Part shown: positions 6,601-10,195 of the stretch, in pieces | Layout: every line of letters starts with the position of its first letter | How positions within the stretch are numbered: position 1 is the first letter of the stretch | Source of the DNA: an uncultured Porphyromonadaceae bacterium | GTDB taxonomy: Bacteria > Bacteroidota > Bacteroidia > Bacteroidales > CAMTPD01 | Direction of reading: 5' to 3' | Length of the DNA: 10,195 bases | Assembly: GCA_947074265.1 (NCBI GenBank) | Contig: CAMTPD010000023.1 | Coordinates: forward strand, 1-10,195 | Made by a program: the position numbers and the translations under genes | Notes under the pieces: generated by a model | The model's input: only the letters and a program-made list of their open reading frames with translations | Told to the model about the DNA's origin: nothing | Database searches by the model: none

Positions 6601-9162
6601 TGCATAGGTGCCGGTTTGTACATAGGTGCTGAAATCGCCTCCTTCTTCGTATACACGGGAAATGAAGGATGCTTGTAGCAAACCAGGGGCCGACGGAATA
6701 GCCGGTAGTTTGGCATCGAAACGTACGTTGCCTTCAGCATTGAGTGTACCCTCGAATAGCGGCTGACTGATCGCAACAAAATTGCTGGTAGGATTTACGA
6801 AGTTGTATCCTTTGTGCTGCTTGAACGGATTGGCATCGGCTGTGAGTTTCATCTCTACGGTTGCTTTCAGGTCTGATGCCGGAAGTCCGAGTAACCAAGA
6901 TGATTGCAAACTCATCGGTTGCGTTTTCTTTGAAGCTTCGAGAAGTTCTGTGCCCGGATTGAGATTGATCTTTAAGCGATTTGGCTTGATCGCTTCAATG
7001 CGTAACGGTTTGGAGAAGATGGCTCCACCTACTTTTACATAGCTTTCCCAACGACCGGTAGGAGCGTTTGGTTCAGTTGCTACCTTGAAGGTATAGAATC
7101 CGTTTACGTTGGTCGTTTCTACCATTTTCTTGTAAAATCCGCCTGTAGGTGTGTACATCTCGAACACAACCGGGTGATTTTTGGGAAGCGGATTGGCTTT
7201 GTCGTTGAGGATGAAGCTGAGGAATATAGAGTCGCCCGGACGCCATACGCCGCGTTCGGTGTAGATGTATCCGCGCAATCCTTTGGTGATTTCTTTTCCA
7301 CTTACATCAAAACGGCTGAATGAAAGTGCCGAAGCGTCGTCGAGTTTGAGATAGCCACGCTCTTTGTCTTTGCGTGCTGCAAGAACGAACGGTTTCATTC
7401 CTTTGGTAGGAATATTGACGAATCCGTTTTCGTCGGTTGTGCCGGAGCCAATGGGTTGTAATTGGAAATTGTACAGGTCTACTTTAACATCCTTCTCGGG
7501 AGCGGTTGTCAACAAGTTATTAACAACTACAAAATAGTCATTATTAGCACCTGCTTCGGCCAAGATTCCGAGATTTGATGATAAAATGTTGCACCCGGCA
7601 AAGCGATCTGCATTCATGTAATAGGTTGGAGTACAGGGGTTGTTGCGGTCTTCCCATCTGTATTCGTTCCAGTTGTATACAACCGGAGAGTAATATCCGT
7701 AGGTCTGATCCCAATATGCTTGATCTTCTTCGGTGATACCGTTATCACCATTGAGCGGGATAAGGCCATCGCTGAGGATTGCGTTGTTATCAACACATGG
7801 TATGTTGGCATATTCTTTTCTAAATGTGAGTTCGACTCTGTAAATAGCACCCGGATCTTGCTTGATGAGCGGAGCTAGATCTACCGAAAACTCATTCCAG
7901 TTTGTAAGATTAAGCGAACCATCTCCGGTAAGTGGTAATACTTTGCGCAATACCAAGCGACCAGCCATGCGGAGATCGTTCGTTCCTTCGAGGTTGTTCG
8001 ATTGCAAAAAGCGCAAGATGTTGTTTTCGTATACTTTCACGATGCTTAAGTCTACCGCTTTTAGGTTTACCGCCTTAAATGGTAGGATAAGGTTGTCGCT
8101 ATTGGGCATGATATTCCCTTTGTTGAGTAGGGCTACTTGTGGAAGGTTTGATCCTGCATTGAGGATGGTTTGCACCGCTTCGGGAAGTTGTTTTCCGTTG
8201 CTGTTGCGCAGGGCTTTTGCAATGGTTATGTTTAGTTCCTGGTTGTACGGAATGGTTTGGAAGTAGACACGAACACTGTTTTTCTCTGTTTGATACATCG
8301 TTTGTCCTACACCGGCAATGGTGATCAGGTCTTTCAGATCTTGTGACGGATCGAGCAGATCTGAGAAAGAGAGTTCTACGTAAGGCGTTTCATCTGGTTT
8401 GTAGGCCGAGGCGAGTAATTTGAATGTACCCAGTGCAGGAATTGAAACGGTTTGCTGTTCTTTTTTGTCTTTTCCGATCGATGCACCGTTGAGTTTGATT
8501 GTGATATCTTCTTGCTGATTGGTACGTTGGATGCTGTCGATGGTGAAGTTGAACGACGTTCCGAAATTATCACCGGCTACAATTACGGTTGGCTTTTGCT
8601 TGCCGGCATCTATGGAGATCATTTTGCGAACATCGGTAATGTTTGCTTTATCGGCCAAGAGGATTTGCCCTGCAATGGAGTTCCATTCGTTGCTGCTACC
8701 GATGGGTTGGTAGAGGTTTGTTGTGAATGAAAAGTTTTGCTCGATGGTTTGAAACATGAAGTTGAACGCTGCATGTGTTTTGTCTACTTCCAGGATCTTA
8801 CTTAGATCGAAAGTTGCTTCGTATACGGTATTTGGTTTCAGCGCGTTTGAGTCGGGGATAAATTCGACTTCACGACTCGATCTCCAAATGGTTTTTCCTT
8901 TGAGTGAAGGGGAGAAGGAGAATAGCTTCTGATTACTTTCTTCGTTGATGATTACTTGCGAAAGATCGTTGGCCAGTATCACTTTGATTGGAGATGTGGC
9001 TGATACCATCCCTCCGGTATATGCGGCTATGTATGGACTAAAAGATGGTATTGATTCCTGTTTTTTAGGTGATGAGGTACATGCACCAAGCATGATAATC
9101 CCAACGAAAAGCAGGATGGAAATCAGACTATTGAAGCTGTATGTTGACGTTCTACTTCGCAT
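3601..9162 (-). CDS. Alpha-2-macroglobulin family lipoprotein with intact thioester
   Basis: A 1853-residue bacterial alpha-2-macroglobulin: a protease trap cleaved at a bait region, after which an internal thioester covalently captures the attacker. The chosen ATG (9162) gives a lipoprotein signal with lipobox LGAC and lipidated C28; the frame is open to 9330 but that would bury the signal. Domains, approximately: N-terminal macroglobulin-like domains (40-600), the MG2 region with YTERGVWRPGD (634-644), the bait-region-type domain (990-1130), the A2M domain (1195-1280), the thioester domain with YPFGCAEQ (thioester C1413 and Q1416) and a C-terminal MG domain (1680-1853). The intact CxEQ and adjacent pbpC match the E. 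coli YfhM type rather than the thioester-less YfaS type. No acidic run follows C28, so an inner-facing outer-membrane anchor is more likely than surface export (inference). It is the first gene after the promoter at 9203-9232. Confidence 0.95.
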   Translation of the reverse strand: MRSRTSTYSFNSLISILLFVGIIMLGACTSSPKKQESIPSFSPYIAAYTGGMVSATSPIKVILANDLSQVIINEESNQKLFSFSPSLKGKTIWRSSREVEFIPDSNALKPNTVYEATFDLSKILEVDKTHAAFNFMFQTIEQNFSFTTNLYQPIGSSNEWNSIAGQILLADKANITDVRKMISIDAGKQKPTVIVAGDNFGTSFNFTIDSIQRTNQQEDITIKLNGASIGKDKKEQQTVSIPALGTFKLLASAYKPDETPYVELSFSDLLDPSQDLKDLITIAGVGQTMYQTEKNSVRVYFQTIPYNQELNITIAKALRNSNGKQLPEAVQTILNAGSNLPQVALLNKGNIMPNSDNLILPFKAVNLKAVDLSIVKVYENNILRFLQSNNLEGTNDLRMAGRLVLRKVLPLTGDGSLNLTNWNEFSVDLAPLIKQDPGAIYRVELTFRKEYANIPCVDNNAILSDGLIPLNGDNGITEEDQAYWDQTYGYYSPVVYNWNEYRWEDRNNPCTPTYYMNADRFAGCNILSSNLGILAEAGANNDYFVVVNNLLTTAPEKDVKVDLYNFQLQPIGSGTTDENGFVNIPTKGMKPFVLAARKDKERGYLKLDDASALSFSRFDVSGKEITKGLRGYIYTERGVWRPGDSIFLSFILNDKANPLPKNHPVVFEMYTPTGGFYKKMVETTNVNGFYTFKVATEPNAPTGRWESYVKVGGAIFSKPLRIEAIKPNRLKINLNPGTELLEASKKTQPMSLQSSWLLGLPASDLKATVEMKLTADANPFKQHKGYNFVNPTSNFVAISQPLFEGTLNAEGNVRFDAKLPAIPSAPGLLQASFISRVYEEGGDFSTYVQTGTYAPFTSYAGVQVRNFTDNTPLVTDTKNYIDIMTVSPQGNPVSSNVEVVIYKLDWRWWWEKDNGSLANYMNSVNKQIIQSQTVATQNGKASVSFDIKYPNWGRYLVYVKDTNSGHATAQVFYIDWPASQGQAFLSDPEGATMLTFTTDKDTYKVGEQIKVTLPQASSGRALVTIENGSSILQKQWVATEAGKPTLFNIEVTPEMAPNVYIHVTLLQPHGQKVNDLPIRLYGIKPIAVENQKTHLEPQIEMADMLKPQKPFNVTISEKTGTAMTYTLAIVDEGLLDLTAFRTPNPWTEFYTREALGVRTWDLYNYVMGAYGGTLTPLLSVGGDEELRNTSRNKANRFKPVVRFMGPFTLAKGKKATHQIELPAYVGAVRVMVVAGSEAGAYGNASKSVEVKNSVMTLSSLPRMVAPDDNIYLPVNLFVTDKAISSATVSVATSNGLLQLEGNATQQVSVKAPEDKVIFFKLKAGKKTGVETVTITSKANGDTFTETIELDVRNANLPVTIVESKTIPTSGQASLTWQFPEGSDNGSVKVDVSRIPGVNLTGRLAYLTNYPFGCAEQIISQAFPQLYLSSLVALTPHNKEQIKQAVLEAIRQMNRLQLPDGGIRYWSSANTASAWVTSYAGAFMYEAKQKGYDVSNDWITKWKTYQKQAIRSWNGNDALNQAYRLYTMALYNEPETGAMNRLRETNLDETSRWMLAYTYALLGKNDIAMSLIDPAQINTTRNSSFSSDFGSPLRDESVALMTLSQLGRMTEALPVAQRIATQLSSDQEYSTQATAFGLMAMAQYAEKLGNGIIQFDWTIDKAKQPAVQTVVPVWQTNVEKPKASGTINIESKSETVLFAQVINTYTPLFDKAPAVNNGLTMNVSYRYQDGTAANIQSMMQGTPFTQVVEITNSSATTNYTNLALTSVFAAGWENLNTRFAGVDTPSGNYTYRDIRDDRVSTFFDLKAGETKRFTIHLQAAYAGTFYLPAIQCEAMYESGVQARNTATEISIVRE

Positions 9163-9202
9163 AGTGGTTTTGTTTATGGTGATTGTAGTTTGTTGTTTTT
9201 TG

Positions 9203-9232
9203 CAAAGATAAATCAAATATATCAAGTTGAAA
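9203..9232 (-). promoter_or_regulatory. Bacteroides-type promoter of the alpha-2-macroglobulin operon
   Basis: On the minus strand the -7 box TATCTTTG (9210-9203) matches the Bacteroides consensus TAnnTTTG exactly. A -33 box TTTC (9232-9229) differs from TTTG at one base and lies 18 bases upstream, near the usual spacing. Transcription would begin near 9196, leaving an A-rich leader of about 34 bases without a Shine-Dalgarno sequence before the ATG at 9162, as is usual in this phylum. The transporter stop codon is upstream, so the site is wholly intergenic. Confidence 0.72.
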
Positions 9233-9237
9233 CTGAT

Positions 9238-9268
9238 TTGAGATTGAGAAACCGTATTGAGGTTGAGA
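9238..9268. promoter_or_regulatory. Four TTGAGN hexamers upstream of the operon promoter
   Basis: On the plus strand TTGAGATTGAGA (9238-9249) is repeated with one change as TTGAGGTTGAGA (9257-9268). Each 12-mer is itself two TTGAGN hexamers. The 12-mers start 19 bases apart, nearly two helical turns, and lie about 42-72 bases upstream of the predicted transcription start, where an activator would bind next to RNA polymerase. The pattern is seen directly; the regulator is unknown and the role is inferred. Confidence 0.5.
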
Positions 9269-9283
9269 TGAATACCCAGAGGT

Positions 9284-10195
9284 TTACTTTGCTTGTTTAT
9301 TCTTTTTGGTAATGGTGACAAAGTATACACCTATAATAATGAGTAATAGGGATACCGGCTCGAACCATTCAAGTACTGCTTGTCCTAATAATATGGAAAC
9401 GATGGATGCGATCACAGGAATCAGGTAAGAGTACATGGATACAATTGTAGAGCTAAGTCGCTTGAGTGCGATCGGGATAAGCATATAAGATAGGGCTGAT
9501 GGGAAAAATGCAATAAAAAGCATTACTAATATGGGTTTGGGATCACCCTGTGTAATCATTGGTGAATGTATGATCTCACTGAACCCAAAAGGTAGGGCTG
9601 CGATTAGTCCCGATAGAAATATCCATCTCAGTAAGGTTACCGGGTTATACTTGGACGAAACACCTCGGGATATAATTAGATATACGGCATAGATTACTGT
9701 TGAAGCAAGCATGAGTAAATTACCGATCAAAGCTCCGTGAATGGTGTTGTTTTGATGTTGCATCAATATAACCATCAATGCTCCGATTAATGCAAGTACA
9801 ATACCGATGGATTTGCGCTTGGTTATTTGCTCCTTAAATACGATTGCAGATATAATTAGAACCAGTACGGGTGAAAGCGTAAGGATAATGGAAGCATCGA
9901 TTGGTGAAGTCTTAAATAATCCGGCACTAAAGATGTAAAAGAAGATTGCCATACCAATGACTCCACCCAATAAAATGGTGAGACCATCTTTTTTCCAATC
10001 AATGGGGGTGTTCTTTATAAAAGCAGATATAATCCAAGCTGTAAAAACACCTCCCAGTAGTCTGCATGATGTATAACCAGCCGGTTCGATCCATCCTTTT
10101 AATACGTATGCAGTAGCTGGAATATTTAATGCAAAGAATATAATTGCAGATAAGGCTGCAAGGTGACCTATCAACTCACTTTTTTTCGATGGTTC
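9284..10195 (-). CDS. EamA/DMT-family membrane transporter, 5' end outside the window
   Basis: This is the C-terminal 303 residues of a drug/metabolite transporter superfamily protein with two EamA repeats and about ten membrane helices. The first repeat ends with FKEQITKRKSIGIVLALIGA, the usual pre-helix charged stretch and last helix of an EamA half; the second ends with a hydrophobic helix and a lysine-rich tail. The reading frame stays open to the right edge and reads EPSKKSEL before the first helix, a plausible cytoplasmic tail, so the true start is probably beyond base 10195. A TTG at 10174 is possible but would trim that tail. EamA members export amino acids, nucleosides or other small metabolites; the substrate cannot be read from sequence. 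Three sampled lines give 35-37% GC, lower than the downstream operon. It lies 121 bases upstream of the alpha-2-macroglobulin start with no clear terminator after it, so read-through is possible, but a functional link is not evident. Confidence 0.88.
   Translation of the reverse strand, partial: EPSKKSELIGHLAALSAIIFFALNIPATAYVLKGWIEPAGYTSCRLLGGVFTAWIISAFIKNTPIDWKKDGLTILLGGVIGMAIFFYIFSAGLFKTSPIDASIILTLSPVLVLIISAIVFKEQITKRKSIGIVLALIGALMVILMQHQNNTIHGALIGNLLMLASTVIYAVYLIISRGVSSKYNPVTLLRWIFLSGLIAALPFGFSEIIHSPMITQGDPKPILVMLFIAFFPSALSYMLIPIALKRLSSTIVSMYSYLIPVIASIVSILLGQAVLEWFEPVSLLLIIIGVYFVTITKKNKQAK

Noticed and set aside
6139..6678. 179-codon plus-strand open frame
   Set aside because: It is antisense to the macroglobulin gene and shows no recognisable domain or leader; a shadow of the real gene.
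9163..9330. Upstream extension of the macroglobulin reading frame to an ATG at 9330
   Set aside because: It would overlap the transporter gene, contain the promoter and the hexamer repeats, and bury the lipoprotein signal 56 residues inside the protein. The ATG at 9162 gives a normal signal and an A-rich leader.
10172..10174. TTG as the start codon of the transporter
   Set aside because: The frame continues open to the window edge and encodes a plausible hydrophilic tail, so the gene more likely starts outside the window.

Overview
The window looks like chromosomal DNA from a member of the Bacteroidota, most likely order Bacteroidales. Three things point there: start codons lack Shine-Dalgarno sequences and sit behind A-rich leaders; the one clear promoter has the Bacteroides-type -7 box TAnnTTTG; and the gene content is a large lipoprotein alpha-2-macroglobulin with a penicillin-binding protein 1C. 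The genus cannot be fixed from this sequence. All confident genes lie on the minus strand, so transcription runs from high to low coordinates. I see no RNA gene, insertion sequence, CRISPR array or origin, and no gene-free stretch longer than 300 bases.

Right end (9284-10195): the 3' part of an EamA/DMT-family membrane transporter whose start lies beyond the window. It is clearly more AT-rich than the genes that follow. Next is a 121-base intergenic region (9163-9283) with a good Bacteroides-type promoter. Just upstream of its -33 element are four TTGAGN hexamers arranged as a tandem pair of pairs, which look like a regulator binding site.

Centre (1229-9162): this promoter should drive a lipoprotein alpha-2-macroglobulin of 1853 residues with an intact thioester motif. 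Its stop codon overlaps the pbpC start codon in an ATGA junction. pbpC encodes a complete bifunctional peptidoglycan synthase, PBP1C, with both catalytic domains intact. A perfect 15-bp inverted repeat sits inside the first 27 codons of pbpC and could form a strong mRNA hairpin just after the junction.

Left end (126-1184): 44 bases after pbpC comes a GH18 (chitinase-like) lipoprotein with all catalytic motifs intact. A stem-loop 8 bases after its stop closes the unit. The last ~125 bases are AT-rich and mostly non-coding, perhaps with the tail of a convergent gene.

Working model (inference): the alpha-2-macroglobulin traps proteases in the periplasm or at the outer membrane, and PBP1C repairs the damaged wall. 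This pairing is already known in bacteria. The less expected part is the third gene, a cell-envelope GH18 hydrolase in the same apparent operon, which could process peptidoglycan-like or host GlcNAc-containing glycans.
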